The translations under genes and the position numbers were made by a program. From positions 1-39,734 of the forward strand of contig NZ_LMKA01000071.1 of the NCBI RefSeq assembly GCF_001421435.1: DNA of 39,734 nucleotides. The letters are read 5' to 3'. Shown here one piece after another: positions 16,759-24,800 of this stretch; the first letter of the stretch is position 1, and every line of letters starts with the position of its first letter. Origin of the DNA: Chryseobacterium sp. Leaf201 (GTDB lineage: Bacteria > Bacteroidota > Bacteroidia > Flavobacteriales > Weeksellaceae). Under the pieces are notes generated by a model. That model ran no database searches, was not told the origin of the DNA, and saw nothing but the letters and a program-made list of their open reading frames with translations.

Positions 16759-17169
16759 ATGGCAGCAAATTCAAGAGGAATCTTAAAATTCAACGGCGGT
16801 GAAGGACAAAAATTATTAAAACTGAACTACAGCGTATCCAGATCTACGGATGTATCCGGGAGAGTAGCTTCAGATCCTTCCAATGCAATTATTAAAGTTA
16901 CGGTAGAGGCAACTGAAAAATCAGATATCCTTGAGAGTTTACTGAACGGTAAATATAAGCCTACCACCGGTGAAATTACTTTCAATAAGTCTCACGAAGA
17001 AGGTACATTAATTACTTTAACATGGAACAACGGATATGTAATCCAGCATGAAGTAGACTTCGATGCAGTAGACGAAAACAGTATGCTGATCAGCTTTATC
17101 GTAAGTGCAGAAACCATAGATTACGGTACTTCCAATTACCAGGGTCTTTGGCCAAGCAGCGGTAATTAA
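16759..17169 (+). CDS. tssD: T6SS tube protein TssD (Hcp), copy 2
   Basis: A 136-residue TssD/Hcp, nearly identical to copy 1 over residues 1-118 and different at the end (TIDYGTSNYQGLWPSSGN). The C-terminal end is where the two copies diverge, so they may carry different cargo or pair preferentially with different spikes; that is inference. It is a single-gene unit with its own promoter, paired operator and terminator. Having one hcp next to each vgrG-effector unit suggests duplication of a whole hcp-vgrG-effector cassette, here with hcp at the downstream end. Confidence 0.95.
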   Translation: MAANSRGILKFNGGEGQKLLKLNYSVSRSTDVSGRVASDPSNAIIKVTVEATEKSDILESLLNGKYKPTTGEITFNKSHEEGTLITLTWNNGYVIQHEVDFDAVDENSMLISFIVSAETIDYGTSNYQGLWPSSGN

Positions 17170-17202
17170 AACCCGCAATTACCATATTAGAAATAAATTC
17201 AT

Positions 17203-17249
17203 AACAGGACAGTTCATCTCATACAGAGTGAACTGTCCTGTTTTCTTTT
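17203..17249 (+). terminator. intrinsic terminator after hcp2
   Basis: AACAGGACAGTTCA at 17203-17216 pairs perfectly with TGAACTGTCCTGTT at 17229-17242, followed by TTCTTTT. Confidence 0.88.
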
Positions 17250-17389
17250 GTAAAGAAACGGCTCCTCTGGAAATATAAGCTGAATATAAAGGCAATAACA
17301 GTTCATAAAAAGTTAAGAAATGTTATAAAATGACAGGTGAAAACAGAAATTTATTATCTTTATTAATCAATCCAAATTAATAAAACAGT

Positions 17390-17740
17390 ATGGAAGCCTA
17401 CAATTTTGAAACAGCGATTAAGCCCTTCTTCTGGGTCGCTTCAGAAAAAACTTTTTCAGTATGTTTAAATGCGGGAACGTATAAGCCCGAGATTTTTGAG
17501 TGGAGAAAAGACGAAGGTTTTGAAGGCAGTGGGTATGACTGGGCATCTTTGGCTAAAGTCTTTGTAGAAGAAAAAAGACCTGACCTTTCAGATCAGATTA
17601 AATTTGATCCTGAAGCCGATATGTTCTGTGCCTATTCATCAGACCCGGAAAGCCTGAAAGAATTTATTACGGAATTTAAGCAGGCCTGTGAAGACGAAGT
17701 GCAGATTCAGGATTTATTTTTAAAAGCAGAACCGGATTAA
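17390..17740 (+). CDS. Imm51-type immunity protein, no adjacent toxin
   Basis: A 116-residue acidic cytoplasmic protein. The pattern AIKPFFWVASEKTFSVCLN, then GTYKPEIFEWRKDEGFEG and GYDWASLAKVFVEEK, corresponds to the Imm51 immunity family as I remember it. Imm51 proteins are found next to polymorphic toxins. Here no toxin gene is adjacent: upstream is hcp2 with its own terminator and downstream is polA. It is therefore an orphan immunity gene, probably kept to resist toxins from neighbours. A near-consensus -7 box TATCTTTA lies at 17355-17362, and a terminator follows at 17754, so it is a unit of its own. Confidence 0.75.
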   Translation: MEAYNFETAIKPFFWVASEKTFSVCLNAGTYKPEIFEWRKDEGFEGSGYDWASLAKVFVEEKRPDLSDQIKFDPEADMFCAYSSDPESLKEFITEFKQACEDEVQIQDLFLKAEPD

Positions 17741-17753
17741 AAAAATTATATAG

Positions 17754-17780
17754 AAAGACTTCAGAAATGAGGTCTTTTTT
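17754..17780 (+). terminator. intrinsic terminator after the Imm51 gene
   Basis: AAAGAC at 17754-17759 pairs with GTCTTT at 17772-17777, with an inner T-G pair and TC/GA pairs, and runs into a T tract. Confidence 0.75.
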
Positions 17781-17994
17781 GTTGTACTAAAGAAATCAAC
17801 AAATATTTATAACCATCTACAATAGCCATCTGGTTTAAACTTTATGAAGTCGGTGATGAGCTTCATCAGACATTATACTTTCACATAAATATTTTCCAGC
17901 CCTTTCAACCAAATTCTTATCACACCTCCGGTTAAATAAACGGTTAAATCCATTTTGAACGAAGGTAGTTTCAGGAAAAAGAAAACTAATTTCT

Positions 17995-18002
17995 TATATT
18001 TG
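17995..18002 (+). promoter_or_regulatory. polA promoter -7 box TATATTTG
   Basis: TATATTTG matches TAnnTTTG exactly. It lies downstream of the in-frame ATGs/alternative starts near 17955 and just before ATG 18009 and ATG 18018. Transcripts from it would have almost no leader, which rules out the longer N-terminus. The -33 region is not convincing. Confidence 0.5.
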
Positions 18003-18017
18003 TTCTTTATGAAAAAT

Positions 18018-20855
18018 ATGGACGCGACACAAGATAAAAGGCTATTTCTCATTGATGCCTATGCAATGATTTTCAGAGGATATTACGCATTGATCAGAAA
18101 TCCGAGGCTTACCAGTAAAGGGCTGGATACTTCTGCGATTTTCGGATTCAGCAATTCCCTGATTGAGCTCATCAGAAGAGAAAGGCCATCCCATCTGGCT
18201 GTGGTTTTCGATGTAGGGGAAGCCAGCATCAGAACCGTAGATTTTCTTGAATATAAAGCGAACAGAAGCGAAACCCCGGAAGCCATTAAAGCAGCCATTC
18301 CGTATATCCACAGGATTCTGCAGGCCATGCATATCCCTATTCTGGGCGTGCCGGGCTATGAAGCGGATGATGTAATCGGGACCATTGCCTGCAAGGCGGA
18401 AAAAGAAGGTTATACCACTTTCATGGTAACGCCGGATAAAGATTTTGCCCAGCTGGTTACGGATAAAATTAAAATATACAAGCCGGGACTGAAAGGCAGC
18501 GAAGTGGAAATCCTCGGTGTTGAAGAAGTAAAAGCCAAATACCAGATTGAAAACCCGAAACAGGTAATCGATTTTCTTGCGATGATGGGCGATTCCGTGG
18601 ATAATATTCCGGGGCTTGAAGGGGTAGGGGAAAAAACCGCTATGAAATTCCTTAAAGAATACGGAAGTATTGAAAACCTTTTAGCGAATACCCACGAACT
18701 TAAAGGAAAGCTTAAAGAAAAAGTGGAAGCCTCTGCAGAAAGAGGGATTTTATCTAAAAAATTAGCCACCATTATCTGTGATGTACCGGTGGAATTCCAT
18801 CAGGAACAGTATGATCTCGATACTCCGGATTTTGAAAAAGTAAAAGAGGTATTCGATGAAATTGAATTCAGAAGACTCTATGAAAACCTGTACAGGGCTT
18901 TTGCGCCGGCAGCAACCGGAACTGCTGTATCGGCAGAAGCGGAAATCAAAGCTGCGGAAACCCCTCAGCAGAAAGTGGCACAGGCCGTAGGCCAGCTGGA
19001 CCTTTTTGCGACCTACGAGGAACTGGAGCAGGAATCTTCGACAAAATCCACCATTGAGCACAACGACCATCTGTATCAGTTTGTGGATAATCCTAAGGCC
19101 CAGAAAATGCTGGTTACTAATCTTCTTAAGCAGAAAGTAGTCTGTTTTGATACGGAAACCACCTCGCTTAACGAGCTGGAAGCCGAACTGGTAGGAATGA
19201 GTTTCTCTTACAAAAAAGGGCTGGCATACTATATCCCTTTACCGGAGGATCAAAGCGAAGTCTTACAGACACTGGAAATTTTCAGGCCGTTTTTTGAGAA
19301 AGAAGACCTGGTAAAAGTCGCCCATAACTTAAAATTTGATTACAAAATCCTTCAGCGGTACAACATTACGGTAAAAGGGGCCATGTTCGATACCATGATT
19401 GCCCATTACCTGCTGAATCCGGACGGACGGCACGGAATGGACTACCTTTCAGAAATATACCTGAGCTATAAACCCGTTTCCATTGAAACCATCATCGGGA
19501 AAAAAGGAAAAAACCAGGGCAATTTCAGGGATGCGGATCTCAGGACGCAGACGGATTATGCTGCTGAAGATGCCGACGTAACCTTTCAGCTGTATGAATT
19601 ATTTGCGCCGCAGCTGAAAAAAGAAAACCTGGAAGATCTCTTTTTCAACATAGAAATGCCTTTAATGGAAGTACTGGCGAAAATGGAACTTGCAGGGATT
19701 TCCCTGGATGAAAAATGGCTGGCCCAGGAAAGTATTGACCTTGAAAATGATTTAAGACAGCTGGAATCCAAAATTTTTGAGCTTTCCGGAGAAGAGTTCA
19801 ACATGAACTCACCCAAGCAGCTGGGAGAAATCCTGTTTGAAAAAATGGAACTGGACCCGAAAGCGAAGAAAACCAAAACCGGTCAGTATGCCACCTCAGA
19901 AGATATCCTTCAGAAGCTGTCTTCAAAACATGAAATTATCAAGCATATCCTGGAATACAGGACCTATCAGAAATTAAAATCGACGTACGTTGATGCACTG
20001 CCGTCACAGATTGAAAAGACGGATAACCGCGTACATACTAATTTTTCGCAGACCACTGCTGCAACAGGCCGTCTGGCAAGCGTAAACCCAAACCTGCAGA
20101 ATATCCCCATCCGGACGCTGAGAGGACAGCAGATCCGTGGAGCATTTGTGGCCGGGGAAGGAAAAAAAATCATTTCTGCCGATTATTCACAGATCGAACT
20201 TCGTCTGATTGCCGAAATTTCCGGAGAGGAAAATATGATCAAAGCATTTCAGGGCGGGGAAGATATTCATGCTTCTACTGCAGCAAGGCTGTTTAACATT
20301 CCGCTGGAAGAAGTTTCCAAAACCCAGAGGGGGCAGGCAAAAACCGTCAACTTCGGGATTCTCTACGGTCAGGGAGCTTTTGCACTGGCAGAACAGACCG
20401 GATTGTCCAGAAGCGAGGCTAAGCAGATGATTGAAGCCTATTTTGCTACCTATCCGAATTTAAAGGAATATATGGCTGAACAGGTAAAAAAAGCACGCGA
20501 AATCGGCTATGTGGAAACCATTTTAGGAAGAAAACGACATTTAAAAGATATTAATTCCGGAAATTTTGTCGTGCGGGGCCATGCCGAAAGGAACGCAGTG
20601 AATGCTCCGATACAGGGAAGTGCTGCAGATGTGGTGAAAATGGCCATGATTAAAATTCAGAAAGAACTGGAAAAAGAAAAACTGCACACCAGAATGCTTC
20701 TTCAGGTTCATGATGAACTGGTCTTCGAATCTCCGGTGGATGAGATCGAGCTTGCCACCAATATTATTAAAATGGAGATGGAAAATGCAATTGAAACACA
20801 GGTTCCTCTTTTGGTGGAAGTTGGCGTTGGAAATAACTGGCTGGAAGCACATTAA
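18018..20855 (+). CDS. polA: DNA polymerase I
   Basis: A 945-residue family A polymerase for Okazaki-fragment processing and repair. Residues 1-290 form the 5'-nuclease domain (RLFLIDAYAMIFRGYYALI, then ADDVIGTIA, then MGDSVDNIPG). Residues about 350-540 form the 3'-5' exonuclease with the catalytic pair in FDTET (Asp378, Glu380), so proofreading looks active. Residues about 560-945 form the polymerase: motif A DYSQIELRL (Asp722), motif B RGQAKTVNFGILYGQ from 771, and motif C VHDELVFE (His898-Asp899). All key residues are present. I chose ATG 18018 (MDATQDKRLF) because a -7 box at 17995 lies downstream of the longer frame's start at 17955; ATG 18009 (MKNMDATQ) is equally possible. The gene stands alone and contains an intact eight-A run (20162-20169), useful when judging the frameshifts nearby. 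Confidence 0.97.
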   Translation: MDATQDKRLFLIDAYAMIFRGYYALIRNPRLTSKGLDTSAIFGFSNSLIELIRRERPSHLAVVFDVGEASIRTVDFLEYKANRSETPEAIKAAIPYIHRILQAMHIPILGVPGYEADDVIGTIACKAEKEGYTTFMVTPDKDFAQLVTDKIKIYKPGLKGSEVEILGVEEVKAKYQIENPKQVIDFLAMMGDSVDNIPGLEGVGEKTAMKFLKEYGSIENLLANTHELKGKLKEKVEASAERGILSKKLATIICDVPVEFHQEQYDLDTPDFEKVKEVFDEIEFRRLYENLYRAFAPAATGTAVSAEAEIKAAETPQQKVAQAVGQLDLFATYEELEQESSTKSTIEHNDHLYQFVDNPKAQKMLVTNLLKQKVVCFDTETTSLNELEAELVGMSFSYKKGLAYYIPLPEDQSEVLQTLEIFRPFFEKEDLVKVAHNLKFDYKILQRYNITVKGAMFDTMIAHYLLNPDGRHGMDYLSEIYLSYKPVSIETIIGKKGKNQGNFRDADLRTQTDYAAEDADVTFQLYELFAPQLKKENLEDLFFNIEMPLMEVLAKMELAGISLDEKWLAQESIDLENDLRQLESKIFELSGEEFNMNSPKQLGEILFEKMELDPKAKKTKTGQYATSEDILQKLSSKHEIIKHILEYRTYQKLKSTYVDALPSQIEKTDNRVHTNFSQTTAATGRLASVNPNLQNIPIRTLRGQQIRGAFVAGEGKKIISADYSQIELRLIAEISGEENMIKAFQGGEDIHASTAARLFNIPLEEVSKTQRGQAKTVNFGILYGQGAFALAEQTGLSRSEAKQMIEAYFATYPNLKEYMAEQVKKAREIGYVETILGRKRHLKDINSGNFVVRGHAERNAVNAPIQGSAADVVKMAMIKIQKELEKEKLHTRMLLQVHDELVFESPVDEIELATNIIKMEMENAIETQVPLLVEVGVGNNWLEAH

Positions 20856-20880
20856 TCAATTAAATCCTAAAGGTTAAAAG

Positions 20881-20918
20881 CAAAACTTTCATTACCAAAT
20901 GAAAGTTTTGTTATTTTT
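20881..20918 (+). terminator. intrinsic terminator after polA, possibly bidirectional
   Basis: CAAAACTTTCATT at 20881-20893 pairs perfectly with AATGAAAGTTTTG at 20898-20910 around the loop ACCA, followed by TTATTTTT. It lies between polA and a convergent broken gene. Confidence 0.85.
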
Positions 20919-20946
20919 ATTCTTAATGAAGTCAAATGACAATTTA

Positions 20947-21548
20947 CTATTTCAGTTTATCAATTTCATTATTCATTTTATTTTCCCAATCTTTACCGTT
21001 TCTCATTAAGATACAATTTTACCGTTTCTTCATACTTTTTCTCCCCCTCGATTTCAATAGCATCAATGGTGCAGCCTGTATTTTGCTAATGGATTCCATA
21101 TCGGTGCCGGATACTGTCAATTTTTCTGTCTAAGCCATCGGTAATTCCAACACCTCCGGCAAATCTGAATACAACGCTGTCATTTTTAATGTCTTTTTTT
21201 GCCTGTTGCCTGTATCTTTCTATTATAACAGCTATTTCTTTTTTTGTTTTAAAAACATATTTAAAGAATAGAAGTTAATGAAACAGAGAAGCAAAACACA
21301 AATAATACTGAAAACCCATAGAAATTTATTAACAGGGTTAAAATCTCGAATGCTAAGCTTGCTGATCAGCCATGAAACCAATGCAATAATTCCCAAATTA
21401 TAAAAAGTATCATCCAACCGCTGTTATCCAATACATTTTACCAATAGAAATTCATTGGATAATTAATGAAATAATCACTTACAATATGTGAGGTTAATGT
21501 TAGTATTAATATCGTGCTGCTGAAAAGCAGTAATCTTTTAGAAATCAT
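20947..21548 (-). pseudogene. membrane protein gene broken by several frameshifts
   Basis: This stretch between polA and the Imm22 gene has no intact gene. On the minus strand, protein-like pieces follow one another in changing frames. From ATG 21548 there is a hydrophobic start (MISKRLLLFSSTILILTLTS). Two further hydrophobic segments follow (FYNLGIIALVSWLISKL, then KFLWVFSIICVLLLCFINFY). A soluble part follows after a seven-A run near 21,235 (TKKEIAVIIERYRQQ, then GGVGITDGLDRKIDSIRHRYG). Then come DAIEIEGEKKYEETVKLYLNE and WENKMNNEIDKLK, with the stop at 20947-20949. At least three or four shifts are needed to join them. The original was a protein of about 200 residues with three membrane segments and a charged C-terminal tail. 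The family is not recognised. Confidence 0.55.
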
Positions 21549-21610
21549 TCTAATAAGTTTATGAATTAGGCAAGAATAATATATTGTTGGTAATTTCAGA
21601 CTGAGAAAAT

Positions 21611-22009
21611 TTAAACACTAAACTCAATCCCTCCCATATACACCAGAGAAAAGGCTTCATTCTCTACGGAAACAGGCTTCGGAACCTGACCTCTGTTTAA
21701 AAAGATAATTGAATTGATGTCAGATTTAAGATTGAGTTCATTGATCCGGTTCAGCAAAATAGGCAGCCACTGTTCCGCAAATGAATAGTCTGAAAACTTT
21801 TCATAAAACGTCCGGTCACCGTCTTCAAAACCATATTCTACAAAGTCATGGTCCAGCCAAACGGTATCCTGAGATTCGGCAAATTTTGAAATATAGGTGT
21901 CATCAGATTCTTCCAGAAGATAATAGTTTTCATCTTCCTCCACAAAATCATAAAAGTCTTCTTCACTGTTGAAATTTCCTATCCAAAAATCTAATGTATC
22001 TGTATTCAT
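21611..22009 (-). CDS. Imm22-type immunity protein (DUF4284-like)
   Basis: A 132-residue, strongly acidic cytoplasmic protein. The opening LDFWIGNFNSEEDFYDFVEE is the hallmark of the Imm22 family (DUF4284) as I know it, and the end (VYMGGIEF) also fits. Such proteins bind and block polymorphic toxins. No toxin gene is nearby: the neighbours are a broken membrane-protein gene downstream and another upstream. It is thus a second orphan immunity gene in this window. It is intact while most genes around it are not, which suggests it is still under selection. Confidence 0.75.
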   Translation of the reverse strand: MNTDTLDFWIGNFNSEEDFYDFVEEDENYYLLEESDDTYISKFAESQDTVWLDHDFVEYGFEDGDRTFYEKFSDYSFAEQWLPILLNRINELNLKSDINSIIFLNRGQVPKPVSVENEAFSLVYMGGIEFSV

Positions 22010-22050
22010 TGATCAGTTCTTTATTTTGAATGCCAAAGTTATGACAATTT

Positions 22051-22454
22051 TTAAAAGTAATCCAGGGTTAAAACCGCCATAAGAAACATAACAGCAAAAT
22101 AATACATTACGCTTGAAATGATAAAGAATACAGAAAATATAACGGTATAGGTAAAATAACCCTGCACGATAAGAATTTTTTCGATAAGTGAATTAACAGC
22201 AGAAAGCAAAAAAAAGTAACCTGTGATGACGAGATTTAAAAAAACGACAGATAAAATATTTTTAATAAAATGAACTGCTGTAAAAGCTGGAAAGTCACTG
22301 AAAACAAGGTACATGCCTAAGATAATAGAAAGGCCTGATGTAATTGTATATAATATTAACCGGTTTCTTTTTTGATTTCTTTTTCTGAATAATGTAAAGA
22401 AAAAAGATTTGAAACCCCAAAAATGACGAGTAAAAAAATAATAAATTCAGTCAT
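22051..22454 (-). pseudogene. four-segment membrane protein with one homopolymer frameshift
   Basis: ATG 22454 begins MTEFIIFLLVIFGVSNLF, a clear membrane segment, but the frame stops soon after. Adding one T (plus-strand A) to the six-base run at 22400-22405 joins it to FFTLFRKRNQKRNRLILY and on through three more hydrophobic segments (TITSGLSIILGMYLVF, LSVVFLNLVITGYFFLL, YTVIFSVFFIISSVMYYFAV) to the stop at 22051. The rebuilt protein is about 134 residues with four membrane helices. The 87-residue frame from ATG 22314 is only its C-terminal part. The family is not recognised. A sequencing error in the run would also explain this. Confidence 0.6.
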
Positions 22455-22461
22455 ATTATAA

Positions 22462-23019
22462 TTATGTCATTCTTTTCCCCAGTTCACTGACCTGAATGGT
22501 TTTCTCCAGCCTTGAAACCCTTGTTTTCTCCTGTTTCGCGCTCATGATCCAATGCAGCATAACTTTTATATAGGACGGCGCCTGACTGTTGAAAAATTTC
22601 CATGCTTCAGGATGGGATTTAAATTGTTTTTCCAGTTCAGGATCAAGTGTGGCAAGACCTTTTTCATGGGAATAGATGGCCGAATTTTCCTCTTTTCTGA
22701 GTTTAAAAGCTTTTTGTCCTGCTTCAGTCATTAAACCCGCTCTTGTCAGTTCTTCTATCTTTTTAATATTAACGGCACTCCAGATGCTCGTGGATTTTCT
22801 GGGTGTAAAACGGATGCTGTAGCTTTCTTCGTCAATCGATCTTCTCACACCGTCAATCCAGCCGAAACACAATGCCTGATCCACCGATTCAGACTACGTC
22901 ATCGACGGTTTTCCGGTCCCGACTTTGTAAAAGCCCACCAACAGTTCTTTTTCTGCCTGATGGTTTTTTTCAAGCCAGCTGCGGAACGCTTCCTGTTTCG
23001 GGAAAAAGGTTGCTGCCAT
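22462..23019 (-). pseudogene. YdeI/OmpD-associated family gene with an in-frame amber stop
   Basis: From ATG 23019 the frame reads MAATFFPKQEAFRSWLEKNH, then GFYKVGTGKPSMT, then TAG (22894-22896), and continues in the same frame as SESVDQALCFGWIDGVRRSI to the stop at 22462. The full length of 185 residues matches the YdeI/OmdA family, whose members normally read S-M-T-W-S-E-S-V-D-Q at this point. The codon has therefore changed from TGG (Trp) to TAG at position 42. No frame is lost. The second part has the usual RFTPRKSTSIWSAVNIKKI segment and a DUF1905-like helical end. Reinitiation at ATG 22884 (MDQALCF) could give a 140-residue fragment, but it would lack the N-terminus. Confidence 0.75.
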
Positions 23020-23024
23020 TTTAT

Positions 23025-23530
23025 TTATTTTTGAAATTCTATTTTCATAATCTCATTGAATTTATTTCCTTTTGTGTAAGTAATTCTCACCTTTAAACCA
23101 TCATATAAATCATTACTTCTGTTGCCTCCGAAATGATTGAATTCATAGAGTGAATATCATAATATGTAAACGTTACAGAATTTACTTCAAAACTTTCAAT
23201 CATTGATTTCCCCTCTGATTCTCTTCTGTAGTTTGAAATAGTACCTTCAGCTTTTTTTAACCGATCCGACTGCAATAATTTTGAAATTCTTTCTGTTGTA
23301 TTATCATAATTAAAAAATCTTAAATAAATATAGCAGGGAAGTGACAGCGCAATAAATAAGCTTATCAAAATCAGATGAATCTTTTTATCATCATCATCGT
23401 CATTCTTCCGAAATTTTAAAACTGAGAGAAATGCAAATATCGAAATAATCAGTATGATAAGAAATATTGAATAAGGTTTAATTGAATGGCTTGGGGTTTC
23501 TAAAACAGACCAGTAGGTATAATATTCCAT
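23025..23530 (-). pseudogene. membrane protein with frameshifted C-terminus
   Basis: ATG 23530 opens MEYYTYWSVLETPSHSI, then two membrane segments (YSIFLIILIISIFAFLSVL and IHLILISLFIALSLPCYIY), then a soluble part (AEGTISNYRRESEGKSMIES, VNSVTFTYYDI). The frame ends at 23093 with an unlikely tail. A one-base shift near the codon for His in YYDIHS gives YEFNHFGGNRSNDLYDGLKV, then RITYTKGNKFNEIMKIEFQK and the stop at 23025-23027. This reads as the natural end of the same domain, a pattern I know from Bacteroidota membrane proteins of unknown function. The shift is not in a long homopolymer. The truncated 145-residue form may still be made. Confidence 0.6.
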
Positions 23531-23544
23531 TCAGATATGATTAA

Positions 23545-24084
23545 TTATAAACAGTAATATTCGTTGATTTTCTCTTGTAATCTTTGTTCAAGATAATCAT
23601 TCCCACCCTTAAGTTCCTGCAGAATTAAACGGGCTTCAGCTTTATAGTTTCTGATTTTTTGATCTGACCAATGAGCTGGCGGCGTTTGAAGATTGGTAAT
23701 CCTGTCGGCTAATTTTACTGCCCAGATCTCTTTTGGCTGTTCTTTAATTCTGTGTAAACTGTCCTGCATTTGATGAACTTTTTCCAAATCGGAGTTTTTA
23801 GTTAATGCCATAACGCCCTCTGCAACGGCTTTGCCAAAAATGTTTTCAAGTTCCTGAAAAGAAGTGTCGGTATCTTCCAGGGAATCATGAAGCAAGGCAA
23901 CCTGTACAGCAAACCCAGGATCAAAATCTTTTGATTTTTCAGAGGCAACCAAGATTTCCATAGCCACATTGCTTAAATGAACTGCATACGGAAGATTAGT
24001 TCCCGGAATAGTCTGGTTTTTATCGGTATGTTTCTGAGCCGCAAATTTTATTGTTTCCTGATAAAGGGTTTGAATTGACATCAT
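23545..24084 (-). CDS. HD-domain small alarmone hydrolase ((p)ppGpp hydrolase-like)
   Basis: A 179-residue (or 178 from the second Met) single-domain HD phosphohydrolase of the RelA/SpoT-hydrolase or MESH1 type. The metal-binding set is visible: His36 in YAVHLSNVAMEIL, the HD pair at 66-67 in ALLHDSLEDTDTSF with the following Glu-Asp at 70-71, and VKLADRITNLQ near 125-135. Known members remove the 3'-pyrophosphate of (p)ppGpp; some related enzymes act on other nucleotides. There is no synthetase domain, so it is a stand-alone hydrolase. It lies in a zone of immunity and toxin-antitoxin genes, which raises the possibility that it protects against (p)ppGpp-type nucleotide toxins, but that is inference. 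The 97-bp repeat copy sits directly upstream of its start. Confidence 0.8.
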   Translation of the reverse strand: MMSIQTLYQETIKFAAQKHTDKNQTIPGTNLPYAVHLSNVAMEILVASEKSKDFDPGFAVQVALLHDSLEDTDTSFQELENIFGKAVAEGVMALTKNSDLEKVHQMQDSLHRIKEQPKEIWAVKLADRITNLQTPPAHWSDQKIRNYKAEARLILQELKGGNDYLEQRLQEKINEYYCL

Positions 24085-24086
24085 GC

Positions 24087-24183
24087 TTTAAAGGTAAGAA
24101 TATTCAGATAAATACATTTTCGGTCTCTGTTTATTGCTCGGTTCCATACATCAGTATTTTATCAATTTCAGGAATATTGAGGT
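24087..24183. repeat. 97-bp direct repeat, copy 1
   Basis: Bases 24087-24183 match 25301-25397 with two mismatches (24126 and 24134) at an offset of 1214 bp. This copy covers the last 17 codons and stop of the 222-residue gene and the intergenic DNA up to the hydrolase start. Confidence 0.92.
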
Positions 24184-24799
24184 CTTCAGTTTGATTGATA
24201 TTCAAAAGCCGTTGAGCAAACGCATGAAGTTCCTTTTTAACATGGTCAACAGCAATTTTTAATGCTTCTTTATCAACTTCAATCCGATGATCCGAAACAG
24301 GCGGTGCATAATTTTCCTGAATTTCAGAATTCAAAAAATCTAAAATAATTTTATGATCATATTTTTCTATTGCTGGAGAAGGATGTCCCATATAAAAATA
24401 AGAGTGATCATCATCCAGAAGATCTTCCCAATCTTCAATATCCCCAAGATTCGCACAGCATTGGGGAAAATAACAATCCGCACCATCTATGTTTAAAACA
24501 TATCCGCCAGCCAAAGAACAGTTCAGATAAATCGTTCCGGAATCTTCATCGGCCTGCTGGATTTCAATTTCTTTATGAATAACTTTTAAAAGATCTGCAT
24601 CTGAGATTTCAGTGATCTTATAAAGAGAAAAACCTGTGACATAGGGTTTCAGATCTCCGGAGAAACCTGCCTTTATATTTGCTGACATATGATAATCCTG
24701 CCATTCATCAGGAAATTCCCAGTAAGGGCTGAAAAGAGGTACTTGAATATCGTCATCATAATTTGTGATTTCAATGACGGGAATGAGTTGTACTTTCAT
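24131..24799 (-). CDS. acidic cytoplasmic protein of unknown function
   Basis: A 222-residue soluble, acidic protein with no signal peptide or membrane segment. I do not recognise the family. Visible features are an opening of beta strands (KVQLIPVIEITNYDDDIQV), a central segment with several Cys (LNCSLAGGYVLNIDGADC, FPQCCANLGDIEDWEDLLDD) and a helical C-terminus (IAVDHVKKELHAFAQRLLNI) ending NIPEIDKILMYGTEQ. The combination of small acidic protein, lone gene and neighbours of the immunity type suggests an immunity-like role, unproven. It begins one base after the stop of the 159-residue membrane gene, so the two form an operon. Its 3' end is duplicated 1214 bp away, showing a past copy. Confidence 0.6.
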   Translation of the reverse strand: MKVQLIPVIEITNYDDDIQVPLFSPYWEFPDEWQDYHMSANIKAGFSGDLKPYVTGFSLYKITEISDADLLKVIHKEIEIQQADEDSGTIYLNCSLAGGYVLNIDGADCYFPQCCANLGDIEDWEDLLDDDHSYFYMGHPSPAIEKYDHKIILDFLNSEIQENYAPPVSDHRIEVDKEALKIAVDHVKKELHAFAQRLLNINQTEDLNIPEIDKILMYGTEQ

Positions 24800-24800
24800 T

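Noticed and set aside
2407..17169. Reading the hcp/vgrG/LysM genes as a prophage tail or an extracellular contraction system
   Set aside because: ClpV, Hcp of the TssD type and VgrG-linked effector-immunity pairs point to a T6SS; no capsid, terminase, integrase or lysis genes are present.
17955..18017. Longer N-terminus for DNA polymerase I
   Set aside because: The added residues are not typical of the family and a -7 promoter box lies within that stretch.
20936..21133. Small hydrophobic plus-strand frame after polA
   Set aside because: It is antisense to the remains of a minus-strand gene and looks hydrophobic only because it is T-rich.
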